The notes: generated by a model not told the origin, from the sequence alone. A stretch of 43,698 nucleotides of DNA from Streptomyces huasconensis (GCA_004010275.1 RBWT01000061.1:1-43698), one strand, 5' to 3'. Counted from the stretch's first letter, positions 9,313 to 18,021 are shown. Numbers and translations: made by a program.

Positions 9313-9838
9313 TCAGCTCGCGTCCGGCGGCTCCTGCCTCGCCTGGGGCAGCACGGGCTGGAGCACCAGCATCCGCTCGACCAGGCGCAGGAACATCGCC
9401 ACGTCACGGAGGAGGTCGTCGGCGTCGCGGGCGGTGGCGGCTCCCTGAATTCCCGCCTCGGCGCGGGCCCGGCGGGCGGCCCCCGGTGAACAGCGCGCTC
9501 CACTCGGTCAGTTCGGGGGCTATCTCGGGCAGGACTTCCCAGGCGCTGCGGATGCGCTGCGTGCGGCGCGGGGTCGTCTCGGGGCGCCCGCGCGCGGCCA
9601 GGACGGCGGCCGCGGTGCGCAGGGCGGCGAGGTGGGCGGTGGCATAGCGCTCGTTCGGGGCGTCCAGACGGGCGGCCTCGTCGATCCCGGCGTGGGCCTG
9701 GGTGATCAGTTCGAGTGCGGCGGGCGGGGCGGTCGCGCGGCGCAGGACGGGGTGGACATCGCTCGCCGGGCCGGCGGTCGAGGGTGCAGGGCCGACGGCG
9801 CGGTGCCGACGTGCGGCTGCTGCGGGAGTGCTGGCCAT
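9313..9838 (-). CDS. SAV_6107-type HEPN domain protein (one frameshift)
   Basis: All-helical protein of about 174 residues, recalled as the SAV_6107 HEPN family, with DVHPVLRRATAPPAALEL, then ERYATAHLAALRTAAAVLAARGRP and RIRSAWEVLPEIAPELTEWSALF. RYATAH fits the R-x4-H motif that is catalytic in HEPN ribonucleases. After LFTGG the frame must move one base at the C5 run 9480-9484, giving AARRARAEAGIQGAATARDADDLLRDVAMFLRLVE... to a stop at 9313-9315; the total length is one base over a multiple of three, so one inserted base is likely. ATG 9838 has GGAGG upstream. There is no minimal nucleotidyltransferase partner beside it, so a toxin-antitoxin role is not supported. Confidence 0.75.
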
Positions 9839-9927
9839 GACGAACCTCCTGTCGTCGTGTGACGGCACGGTGGCCGTATGTACCCATCGTGGGGCACACC
9901 ACTGACAATCGGCTCTGACCTGCGCCT

Positions 9928-9980
9928 TTGCCTCGATCGTGGGTTCGGGCCTATTTTTGAACTGACTGGTCAGTTCAAAA
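9928..9980 (+). promoter_or_regulatory. Promoter with 26-bp palindromic TetR-type operator for the ABC/YhgE operon
   Basis: A -35-like TTGCCT (9928-9933) and a -10-like TATTTT (9952-9957) are 18 bases apart. Overlapping the -10 and the expected start of transcription are arms TTTTGAACTGAC (9955-9966) and GTCAGTTCAAAA (9969-9980), perfect 12-bp complements around TG. The size and placement fit autorepression by the TetR protein that ends this operon. It lies in the divergent space with the HEPN gene, so it could affect both. Confidence 0.75.
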
Positions 9981-10006
9981 GAGGTTCACCAGAGGGGCGG
10001 GGAACT

Positions 10007-10793
10007 GTGCACGATGACCGGACCGACGGCGCGCCCGGAGCCGCCGTCACCGCCGAGGGGCTCGGGCTCAAGGGGCCGCGCGGCTGGGCGTTCCGCGGCG
10101 TCACCTTCGAGGCAGAGCCCGGGTCGCTGATCGCGCTGGAGGGCCCGTCGGGGTCGGGCCGCACCTGTCTCCTGCTCGCCCTGACGGGACGTATGCGCGC
10201 CACCGAGGGCCACGCGCGCGTGGGACGCCACCAACTGCCCGAGCACCTCGCGGCGGTGCGCCGGATCAGCGGGCTCGGGCCCGTACCGGGCGTCACCGAC
10301 CTCGAACCGGCCCTGACCGTCGCGGAGCACCTGCACGAACGGGCACTGCTGGAGCGGCGGTTCGGCGGGCCGCTGCGGGGACTGCTGAGGCGGCGCGCGA
10401 GCGGGCGGCCGAGACGCGGTCGCGCGTCGAGGCCGCGCTGGCCGCCGCGGAGCTGGACCTGGAGTCGCTGCCCAAGGGGCGGCGGACCTCCGTACGCGAC
10501 CTGGAACGGCTGGAGGCCCTGCGCCTGTCCGTGGCGCTGGCGCTGATCGGCGGCCGCGCGTCCTCGGCGTCGACGACACCGACCTCAAGCTCTCGGACGC
10601 CGAACGGGCCGAGGCCTGGGAGCTGTTGCACTCCCTCGCCGAGGGCGGGACGACCGTCGTGGCGGTGTGCAGCGAGGCGCCTGAGGGCGCGGTCGTGGTG
10701 CGCACCGGCGGCCAGGAAACGGACCAGGAACCGCACCGCACCGACGACGACAAGGAGACGGCGGATGCGCTCGCCGAAGCTCGCCGCGCTTGA
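10007..10793 (+). CDS. ABC transporter ATP-binding-like protein with degenerate motifs (two frameshifts)
   Basis: About 262 residues when two one-base deletions (near 10395 and 10553) are repaired. The N-terminal half has a good Walker A (EGPSGSGRTCLLL, with Arg in the Lys place) and a Q-loop-like region. The signature LSGGQ is not visible where expected (TSVRDLERLEALRLSVALALIG), and Walker B reads VLGVDDTDLKLSD, without the usual catalytic Glu. So ATP hydrolysis may be weak or the protein regulatory. GTG 10007 is about 10 bases after GAGGGG. Its 3' end overlaps the YhgE gene by 29 bases, showing tight coupling. It is presumably the cytoplasmic partner of that membrane protein. Confidence 0.72.
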
Positions 10794-12849
10794 ACTCAGG
10801 CGCTTCGGCAGGGGAAGGCTGCCGCGCGCCGCGCTCGTGGCGCTCCTGGTGCTGCCCCTGCTGTACGGCGCGTTGTACCTGTGCTCCTTCTGGGACCCGT
10901 ACGGCCGTCTGGACCGCATCCCCGTGGCGCTCGTCAACGAGGACAAGGGGGCCACCGCGCAGGGCAAGAAGCTCGCGGCGGGCGACTCCCTCGTCGAGAA
11001 GCTGCGCGACAGCAAGACCTTCGAGTGGCACGAGGTCACGGACGCCGAGGCGCGCAGGGGTGTCGAGGAGGGCACCTACTACCTGTCGCTGACCATGCCG
11101 CCGGACTTCAGCAAGCGCATCGCGTCGAGTTCAGGGGACTCTCCGGAGACGGGCGCTCTGCGGGTGCGTACGAACGACGCCAACAACTACATCGTCGGGC
11201 AGATCTCGCGGACGGTCTTCTCCGAAGTGCGCAGGGCCGCGTCCACGAAGGCCTCGCGCTCCTTCCTCGACAAGATCTTCATCTCCTTCTCCGACATCCA
11301 CGACAAGACGCAGAAGGCCGCCGAGGGCGCCGACAAGCTCGACGGCGGCATCGGCAAGGCGAAGAAGGGCACGACGGACCTCGCGAAGGGCCTCGGGGAC
11401 GCCAAGGACGGCAGCGGCGACCTGGCCGCGGGCGTGAAGAAGCTCCACAAGGGCGCGGGCGACCTGAAGAGCGGCGCCAAGCGGGTGGCGGACGGCACGC
11501 AGAGGCTCGCCGACAAGGTCAACGGCACCGCGGAGAAAGTACGGCCCTTCCTCAAGGACGACGGCAAGACCATCGGGGACACGGCCCAGCTGGTCGCCGA
11601 CTCCTCCAAGGCGATGCGCCGCAATCTCGGCACCTGGGTCAAGCTCGCCCCGAAAGCCGCGGCGGGCGCCGAGAAGGGCTCCAAGGTCATCGGGAGGCTC
11701 TACACGGACCGCTGCGAGCAGGCCCCCGTCCCCGACCCGGCCTGCCCGCAGCTCAAGGAGGCCAAGAAGGCCGCCGAGAACGTGTCGACCATCGCGGACG
11801 ACATGAACGAGGTGATCAAGGACCAGAACAGCGACGTCAAGAAGCTCGACAGGCATCTGGCCGATCTCCAGAAGAAGTCGCAGGCGCTCGCCGACCGCGC
11901 CCCGCACCTCGACGACGACCTGGAGAAGGCCATCACCCAGATCAACACCCTCGACAAGGGCGCGGACAAGGTCGCCGACGGCGCCAGGAAGCTGCACACG
12001 GGCCTCGGCACCGCCAAGACGGGGGCGAGCGACCTGGACACGGGCATCGCCAAGCTGGAGACGGGTGCGAGCGACCTCAAGGGCGGCATGTTCAAGCTGG
12101 CCGACGGCTCCGCGAAGCTGTCCGGCGGTCTGCACGACGGCGTCAAGAAGATCCCCGACTACGGCAAGAAGGACCGTGACGACCGCACCGACGTCATGGC
12201 CGACCCCGTGCAGCTCGCCTCGCAGTCACTGCACAAGGCGCCCAACTACGGCACGGGCTTCGCGCCCTACTTCATCCCGCTCTCCCTGTGGGTCGGCGCG
12301 ATGGTGGCGTACATGCTGATCCCGCCGCTCAACCGGCGCGCGCTCGCCGCGGGTGCCTCCGCGTGGCGCATCGCGCTGGCCGGCTGGCTGCCGGTGGCGG
12401 CCCTCGGGGTGCTCCAGACGGTGGCCCTCATGTCCGTCCTGCACTGGGGCCTCGGCCTCCAGATGGCCAGGGCGGCCGGTACGGTCGCGTTCCTCTTCCT
12501 GGTCACGGCGTGCTTCGCGGCCATCGTGCAGTGGCTCAACGCCCGCTTCGGAGCGGCCGGGCGCATCCTCGTCCTCGCGCTGCTCATGCTCCAGCTGACG
12601 TCGGCGGGCGGCACCTATCCCGTGCAGACGAGCCCCGGCTTCTTCGGCGCGGTCCACCCCTACCTGCCGATGAGCCACGTCGTGGACGCCCTGCGCAGAC
12701 TGATCACGGGTGGCGGCCTGGCGCCCGTATGGCTGGCCTGCGCGGTCCTGGCGGCCTTCACGGCGGGCGCCCTCGCGCTCACCGCGCTCTCCGCGCACCG
12801 CAAGCAGGTGTGGACCCTGGACCGGCTGCACCCGGAGCTGAGCCTGTGA
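10765..12849 (+). CDS. YhgE/Pip family membrane protein
   Basis: Protein of 694 residues, start ATG 10765 with AAGGAG seven bases upstream. A first helix (ALVALLVLPLLYGALYLCSFW) is followed by the family motif DPYGRLDRIPVALVNEDKGA, then a very long extracytoplasmic region of Gly-rich heptad-like repeats (GADKLDGGIGKAKKGTTDLA and similar) that predicts extended coiled coils, then about five C-terminal helices from residue 500 on, with an ABC-2-like arrangement. YhgE/Pip proteins include phage-receptor proteins in Gram-positives and are related to the type VII secretion component EsaA; in actinobacteria they often go with TetR regulators. Unbroken, in an operon between a degenerate ATPase and a TetR. 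Export of an amphipathic or lipid compound is an inference. Confidence 0.9.
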   Translation: MRSPKLAALELRRFGRGRLPRAALVALLVLPLLYGALYLCSFWDPYGRLDRIPVALVNEDKGATAQGKKLAAGDSLVEKLRDSKTFEWHEVTDAEARRGVEEGTYYLSLTMPPDFSKRIASSSGDSPETGALRVRTNDANNYIVGQISRTVFSEVRRAASTKASRSFLDKIFISFSDIHDKTQKAAEGADKLDGGIGKAKKGTTDLAKGLGDAKDGSGDLAAGVKKLHKGAGDLKSGAKRVADGTQRLADKVNGTAEKVRPFLKDDGKTIGDTAQLVADSSKAMRRNLGTWVKLAPKAAAGAEKGSKVIGRLYTDRCEQAPVPDPACPQLKEAKKAAENVSTIADDMNEVIKDQNSDVKKLDRHLADLQKKSQALADRAPHLDDDLEKAITQINTLDKGADKVADGARKLHTGLGTAKTGASDLDTGIAKLETGASDLKGGMFKLADGSAKLSGGLHDGVKKIPDYGKKDRDDRTDVMADPVQLASQSLHKAPNYGTGFAPYFIPLSLWVGAMVAYMLIPPLNRRALAAGASAWRIALAGWLPVAALGVLQTVALMSVLHWGLGLQMARAAGTVAFLFLVTACFAAIVQWLNARFGAAGRILVLALLMLQLTSAGGTYPVQTSPGFFGAVHPYLPMSHVVDALRRLITGGGLAPVWLACAVLAAFTAGALALTALSAHRKQVWTLDRLHPELSL

Positions 12850-12896
12850 GCACGTCAGGGCCGGGCCGCCCGGCGGGACCTGTGAGAATCAAGGCC

Positions 12897-13796
12897 ATGG
12901 ACAGCAGCGCAGTCAGCACCCGGCGCGAGGCCACCCGGCAGAAGCTCTACGAGGCAGCCGTCACCCTCATCGCGGAGCAGGGTTTCTCCGCGACGACGGT
13001 CGACGAGATCGCCGAACGGGCCGGGGTCGCGAAAGGCACCGTCTACTACAACTTCGCGAGCAAATCGGTCCTCTTCGAAGAGCTGCTGCGGCACGGCGTC
13101 GGCCTGCTCACCGCCTCCCTGAAGGACGCGGCCGAGGCGACGGACAAGAACGGCGGCGGCAAGGTCGACGCCCTGGACGCGATGATCAGGGCCGGTCTCG
13201 TCTTCATCAACCGCTATCCGGCCTTCACCCAGCTGTACGTCGCCGAGCTGTGGCGCACGAACCGCGCCTGGCAGTCCACCCTCCTGGTGGTCAGGCAGCA
13301 GGCCGTCGCGGTCGTCGAGGACGTGCTGCGCGGCGGCGTCGAGAACGGCGAGCTGAGCGACGAGATCGACATCCCCCTGACGGCGGCGGCCCTCGTCGGC
13401 ATGGTGCTGGTGGCCGCCCTCGACTGGCAGGCCTTCCAGCCGGAGCGCTCCCTGGACGACGTGCACGCGGCCCTGTCGCGGCTGTTGCAGGGCCGGGTGA
13501 GCGGCACGCGCGCGTGCGGCCGGTACGCCCACACGACGGCGCCGGTCCGGTGCCCCCCTGTTCTCCAGGCGCACCGGACCGGCGCTTTCTTGTCCCCGTG
13601 CGACCCCGTATGGTCGTTCCCCCGAGTCGCCCCCGTACCTCGCTCCCGCCTGGCGGCGGGAGGAGCGGCCAAGGACGCTGCGCCGTTCCGCCGCCCCGTG
13701 TCGGCGGTACCGGCGCCGCGTCCTTCTCCGTGCCCCACACTCTTCCGTCTCCGCAGGTCGCGGCCCATCCGCGCGCGTACTCATCTCACTGGCTAG
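12897..13796 (+). CDS. TetR family regulator, likely repressor of the ABC/YhgE operon
   Basis: N-terminal helix-turn-helix is clear: TRREATRQKLYEAAVTLIAE, then GFSATTVDEIAERAGVAKGT and VYYNFASKSVLFEELL, followed by a ligand-type helical domain to about RLLQGRVSG (base 13506). ATG 12897 is used; an in-frame GTG at 12846 overlaps the YhgE stop as GTGA and is a real alternative that would couple translation. The open frame does not stop at the normal family end but runs about 95 more codons, through a strong terminator hairpin, to 13796. That tail has no family character, so a lost stop or an indel near 13500 is likely. Its probable site is the palindrome at 9955-9980. Confidence 0.82.
   Translation: MDSSAVSTRREATRQKLYEAAVTLIAEQGFSATTVDEIAERAGVAKGTVYYNFASKSVLFEELLRHGVGLLTASLKDAAEATDKNGGGKVDALDAMIRAGLVFINRYPAFTQLYVAELWRTNRAWQSTLLVVRQQAVAVVEDVLRGGVENGELSDEIDIPLTAAALVGMVLVAALDWQAFQPERSLDDVHAALSRLLQGRVSGTRACGRYAHTTAPVRCPPVLQAHRTGAFLSPCDPVWSFPRVAPVPRSRLAAGGAAKDAAPFRRPVSAVPAPRPSPCPTLFRLRRSRPIRARTHLTG
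13537..13590 (+). terminator. Rho-independent terminator of the ABC/YhgE/TetR operon
   Basis: Arms GCGCCGGTCCGGTGC (13537-13551) and GCACCGGACCGGCGC (13569-13583) form a perfect 15-bp stem followed by TTTCTTG. It lies about 30 bases after the expected natural end of the TetR coding region, which argues that the open frame continuing through it is not real. The following 13591-13850 is GC-rich and shows no other gene. Confidence 0.85.
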
Positions 13797-13864
13797 GTAC
13801 GGATACTCAGGCATGCGGGCTCGCCCCCAGGCCGCCCGGCCCCCGAGTGGTTACGATCGCGTCC

Positions 13865-14479
13865 GTGTCCGTACTCCCCCTGGTGTTCACCAGCGGCTGG
13901 GCGAGCGGGATCAACGCGTACGCCGTTGTCCTGCTGCTCGGCGTCTTCGGCGCGACCGGGATCAGCGACGAGGTCCCCGAGGCCCTCCAGCGGCCGGACG
14001 TGCTGATCGCGGCCGGTGTGCTCTTCGTCTGCGAGGCCGTCGCCGACAAGATCCCGTATGTCGACTCGGTCTGGGACTCGGTGCACACCGTGATCCGGCC
14101 GGTGTCCGGGGCCGTGGTGGGGGCGCTCCTCGCGGGGCAGAGCGGCTCCCTCTCCGACCTCGCCGCGGGCGCCGTGGGCGGGTCGACGGCGCTGGCCAGC
14201 CACGCGGTGAAGGCCGGGACGCGGATGGCGATCAACACCTCGCCGGAGCCGTTCAGCAACGTCGTGATGAGCACCGCCGAGGACCTCGGGGTCGGCGGGA
14301 TCATCTCCTTCGCGATGTTCTACCCGGAGGCCGCGGCGATCATCGCGGCCGTGCTCCTGCTGCTCGGCCTCTTCCTGCTGTGCTTCCTGGTCTCCCGTAT
14401 CCGCAGGTTCTTGCGGCGCAGGGCGCAGCGGCGCGAGGAGAAGCGGCTGGCGGGGCGGACGGGGCCACCCCCGCTCTGA
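13865..14479 (+). CDS. DUF4126 domain-containing membrane protein
   Basis: Protein of 204 residues starting VSVLPLVFTSGWASGINAYA, the DUF4126 signature, with LLGVFGATGISDEVPEALQRPDVLIAA, KIPYVDSVWDSVHTVIRPVSGA and SHAVKAGTRMAINTSPEPFSN. Four or five hydrophobic segments and a basic C-terminal tail (RRRAQRREEKR) indicate an inner-membrane protein with the tail inside. The GTG at 13865 has no ribosome site but has TACGAT at 13852-13857, seven bases upstream, so it is probably leaderless. Function unknown. Unbroken. Confidence 0.87.
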   Translation: MSVLPLVFTSGWASGINAYAVVLLLGVFGATGISDEVPEALQRPDVLIAAGVLFVCEAVADKIPYVDSVWDSVHTVIRPVSGAVVGALLAGQSGSLSDLAAGAVGGSTALASHAVKAGTRMAINTSPEPFSNVVMSTAEDLGVGGIISFAMFYPEAAAIIAAVLLLLGLFLLCFLVSRIRRFLRRRAQRREEKRLAGRTGPPPL

Positions 14480-14524
14480 GGGCCTGCGGTGTGACTGTCA
14501 GTGGCGGCCGATAAAGTCCGTGGC

Positions 14525-16027
14525 ATGGCACGGATTGTGGTGATCGGCGCCGGGATGGGCGCCATGACGGCCGCCGCCCGGCTGGCCGTCGCGGGCCACC
14601 GGGTGGTGGTGTACGAACGCGGGCGGACGTACGGCGGCGCGCTCGGCCGCGTCGAGCGGGACGGCTTCGCCTTCGACACCGGACCGGGACTGCTCCCGCT
14701 CCCCGCGGTCTACCGCGACCTGTTCGTCAAGACCGGCAAGGAGCCCCTGGAGAAGTGCGTCGAGCTCGCCCAGGTGGAGCCCGCCGTGCGCCATGTCTTC
14801 GCCGACGGCACCACGACGGACCTGCCGAACGCGTCGCGCGCGGGCGTGGGCGAGGCCCTGGACGCGGCGCTCGGCGACGGCGCGGGCGCCCGCTGGGCGG
14901 CGTTCATGAACCGCGCCAGGGAGACCTGGGACCGCACCCGCCGCCCCCTGCTGGAAGAGCCGCTGTACCCCAACTGGGAGGTGCTCGGCGCCCGCGAGCC
15001 GTACCCCGCGGTGCCCCACAAGCGCCTGCTGCGCCGCGAGCGCCGGGCGGCCACGCTCAGTGAGATCGGCGCGCTGGAGCTGGGCGCCGACGCCCGGCTG
15101 GCCGCGCTCCTGGAGCAGACCGCCCTCGCGCACGGCCTCGACCCGCGCGCCACCCCGGCGAGCGCACGCCGTCCTGCCGTACATGGAGCAGACCTTCGGC
15201 ACCTGGTCCGTGCGGGGCGGCCTGCGCGCGCTGGCCACGGCGGTGTACGAGCGGTGCCTGGCCCGTCGGGTCGAGTTCGTGTTCGACGCCGCGGTGGTCC
15301 GGATCGTCGAGAAGGACGGCCGGGCGGCGGGCGTGGAGCTGGCCGACGGCACGACGGCCGATGCGGACTTCGTGGTGGCCGGTGTGGCACCCACCGTTCT
15401 GAGCAGGCTGACGTCCGGTGTGAACATACGGTCGGAGGGTGATGTGCCCGCGCGCACCGGGATGCCCAGCCGCCTGACGGTCCTGCTGGCCCTCTCCGGT
15501 GCCCGCCCCGAAGGCACCCCGCACCGGACGGTGCTGCACTCGGCCGACCGTCAGGACGAGCTGGACCGCCTCTTCGGAGAGCGGCCCGGGCTGCCCGCCT
15601 CCCCCACGGTCACGGTGCTGCGCCCCGACGACCCGGAGCTGACCCCCGACGGCGCACACGAAGCGGTGACGCTCACGGTCACGGTGCCGGCACACCTGGA
15701 GGTCTCCCCGGCCGACGTGGAGCGGGTGATCTCGCGTGCCGAGGCCGCGATCCCTGGCCTGCGCGAGCGTCTCCTGTGGCACGAGGCGCGCACCCCCGCG
15801 GACATCGCGGAGGCCACCGGCGCCGAGGGCGGCGCGGTCCCCGCCCCGGCGCTCGCCGCGGCCGGCGGCTCGCTCCTGCACCCGGCCAACAGCACGCGTC
15901 TGCCGGGCCTCTTCGCGGTCGGCGGCCTGGTCGCCACCCCGGCGGCGGCCTGCCCCACGCGGGCATGTCGGGCGCGCTGGTCGCCGGACTGATCGTCGAG
16001 GGGCCGGAGTTCCGCGGCTCGCAGTGA
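14525..16027 (+). CDS. Phytoene desaturase (CrtI)-like FAD-dependent oxidoreductase (two compensating frameshifts)
   Basis: About 500 residues. N-terminal dinucleotide-binding motif VVIGAGMGAMTAAARLAVAGHRVVVYE, then GGALGRVERDGFAFDTGPGLLPLP, a substrate-domain middle, YMEQTFGTWSVRGGLRALATAVYERC, and a C-terminal FAD contact reading HPGGGLPHAGMSGALVAGLI once repaired. Breaks are near 15160 (one base too many) and 15941 (one missing), so the total stays a multiple of three. ATG 14525 is supported by TAAAGT (14512-14517) seven bases upstream, a leaderless layout. No other carotenoid gene is near, so a lone oxidoreductase of unknown substrate is the safest reading. Confidence 0.8.
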
Positions 16028-16052
16028 CCGCGAAGGGTCAGCGGTCAGCGGG

Positions 16053-16936
16053 TCAGTAGCGGTACTGCTGTTCGTTGTGGCCCGGGTCGTAGCCGGAGTC
16101 GTGGCCGCCGCTGTGGCCGTCGGCGTGCCCGTCCTGGTACGGATAGGGCTGCTCGGCCGGGAGTTCACCGCCGTACTGCTCGTCGGTGGTGCGCTGGTGC
16201 GGCACCCAGACGCCGCCGGGCGGGGTGTCGTTGTACACCTCGCCGAGGCCGCCGTAGGTGTCGCCGCCGTACGGGGCGTACTGCTGCTGGTCGCCGTAGG
16301 TGTCGTAGCTCTGCCGGGCGCCGTAGGTCTGGGTGCCGACGTACGGGTCGGAGTACGCGGCGTACTGCTGGTGGCCGGTCTCCTCGTAGCCGTAGCTCTG
16401 CTGGTCGAAGCCGGTGTAGGCCGCGGCGTCGTAGCCCTGGCCGCCTTCGCCCTGGAAGGCGTCGCCCGCGGCCGGTGGGGCGTACGGGGCGTCGGTGTAG
16501 ACGCCGTACTGCCCGGTGTCGTCGGCAGCGGCTCCGTTTCGTAGACCCCGGGGGCGTGCGCGGGCGGCGGCGGGGTCTGCTCGAACTCCAGGTCGGACAC
16601 CTGGAGCGTCGGCTCCTGCGCGGCGGCCGCGCCCGCTGCCGCGCCCTGGGCCGGCTTCCTGCGGCGCTTGCTCAGGTTGGGCTTGCCGCCGAGCGCCCAG
16701 CCGGTGGAGAAGCCCCGGCGGAACGACAGCGTCACGTACGTCTGGCCGACGGCGAAGGCGATGGCACCGGCCCCGATCACCGGGACCGACCCCATCACCA
16801 CACCGACGACGACGCCCAGGAAGCCCACGAACGCCAGCACGCGCCAGCGCAGCCTCGCCTTGTACTGCAACAGCACCTCGCCGAGCAGCCACAGCGCGAC
16901 GAACCCGAACGCGATGTAGAGGACCGTCCAGCCCAT
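16053..16936 (-). CDS. Membrane protein with long Tyr/Gln/Gly-rich C-terminal tail (one frameshift)
   Basis: About 294 residues. Two or three hydrophobic segments at the N-terminus (MGWTVLYIAFGFVALWLLGE; VLAFVGFLGVVVGVVMG; VPVIGAGAIAFAVGQTYVTLSF), then a basic stretch KPNLSKRRRKPAQG, LQVSDLEFEQTPPPP, and a disordered tail rich in Tyr, Gln, Gly and Asp (GQYGVYTDAPYAPP, YGYEETGHQQYAAYSDPY, HNEQQYRY at the end). The frame loses a base near 16529 (PLP/ADDTGQYG). ATG 16936 follows AGGGGAG. It lies 52 bases downstream of metF on the same strand. The tail resembles low-complexity, condensate-prone sequences; no family function is known to me. Confidence 0.75.
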
Positions 16937-16988
16937 GTACGCCCCACTCCCCTACGGCCGCCGCCCGTGGGTACGGGGGTACTGCCGT

Positions 16989-17906
16989 TCAAGCCTGCTG
17001 GTGCAGACCAAGATTCTCGTAGATCTCGAGCGTCGCCGTGGAGTTGTTGAGCGTGATGAAATGCAATCCCGGCACGCCTTCGGCCAGCAACCGCGCGCAG
17101 AACTCCGTCGCGAACTCGATGCCAATGGAGCGTACAGCGGCGGGATCGTCTTTGACCGCGAGGATGCGCTCTTTCAGCGCGGCCGGGAAGACGGCGTTGC
17201 TGAGCTGGGGCAGTCGGTCGAGCTGGCGGACGTTGGTGACCGGCATCATCTCGGGGATGATCGGCGTCGCGCAGCCGGCCGCCTCGACGCGGTCGCGCAG
17301 CCGAAGGTACTCCTCCGGGTCGAAGAACATCTGCGTGATCGCGTAGTCCGCGCCGGCCCGGCACTTGTCGATGAAGTGCCGGGTGTCGGACTCCCAGTCG
17401 GGCGACCGCGGGTGCATCGCGGGGAAGGCCGCGACGCCCACGCAGAAGTCGCCGGACTCCTTGATGAGTTCGACCAGTTCGGAGGCGTAGGTGAGGCCCT
17501 CGGGGTGCGCGACCCACTCGCCGAGCGGGTCGCCCGGCGGGTCGCCGCGGACGGCCAGCATGTTGCGGATACCGGCGTCCGCGTACTGCCCGATGATGTT
17601 GCGCAGCTCGGCCACGGAGTGGTCCACGGCGGTCAGGTGGGCGACGGGCGTCAGCGTGGTGTCGGCGACGATCTGCTGGGTCTCCTTGACCGTGCCGGTA
17701 CGCGTCGAACCGCCCGCTCCGTAGGTGACGGAGACGAAGTCCGGGGCGACCGCCTCGACCCGGCGCAACGCGTTCCACAGATTCCGCTCGCCCTTCGGCG
17801 TCTTCGGCGCGGAGAACTCGAACGAGTACGTCGTTTTGCCGGTCGCGAGCATGTCGCGCACGGTGCGCGCGCGGTCAGTCCTGGTGGAAGCTGTGCCTGA
17901 GGCCAT
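16989..17906 (-). CDS. metF: Methylenetetrahydrofolate reductase [NAD(P)H]
   Basis: Flavoenzyme that reduces 5,10-methylene-THF to 5-methyl-THF for methionine synthesis. The 305-residue protein has FEFSAPKTPKGERNLW with the catalytic Glu of the FEF motif, VSVTYGAGGSTR, HLTAVDHSVAEL, NMLAVRGDPPGDP, and AITQMFFDPEEYLRLRDR. Length is that of bacterial MetF and the frame is unbroken. The ATG at 17906 has no ribosome site; TAACCT and TTGGGG upstream make a leaderless promoter (see that entry). Its only close same-strand neighbour downstream is the Tyr-rich membrane protein, probably unrelated in function. Confidence 0.97.
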   Translation of the reverse strand: MASGTASTRTDRARTVRDMLATGKTTYSFEFSAPKTPKGERNLWNALRRVEAVAPDFVSVTYGAGGSTRTGTVKETQQIVADTTLTPVAHLTAVDHSVAELRNIIGQYADAGIRNMLAVRGDPPGDPLGEWVAHPEGLTYASELVELIKESGDFCVGVAAFPAMHPRSPDWESDTRHFIDKCRAGADYAITQMFFDPEEYLRLRDRVEAAGCATPIIPEMMPVTNVRQLDRLPQLSNAVFPAALKERILAVKDDPAAVRSIGIEFATEFCARLLAEGVPGLHFITLNNSTATLEIYENLGLHQQA

Positions 17907-17912
17907 ACCGGC

Positions 17913-17941
17913 AGGTTAGCCAGGCCCTGGCGCTCCCCCAA
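17913..17941 (-). promoter_or_regulatory. Leaderless promoter of metF
   Basis: Read on the minus strand, TTGGGG (17936-17941) and TAACCT (17913-17918) are exactly 17 bases apart, and the metF ATG begins six bases after the -10 hexamer. This leaves no room for a leader, so a riboswitch is excluded if this is the main promoter. Confidence 0.6.
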
Positions 17942-18021
17942 CCGGACCAGTGGATTTCATCCCATTCGCCGGTTTCTTGTCCACGGATCGGACACCGCCC
18001 GGCGGGTGCGCCGAGCGGGTG

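Noticed and set aside
8373..10793. A toxin-antitoxin or phage-defence island (HEPN protein, methyltransferase, Pip-like protein)
   Set aside because: No nucleotidyltransferase partner, no restriction or mobile gene, and the set fits ordinary conserved Streptomyces gene order; the parts are on two divergent transcripts.
14525..16027. A carotenoid biosynthesis locus
   Set aside because: Only one CrtI-like oxidoreductase is present; no crtB, crtE or cyclase lies in the window.
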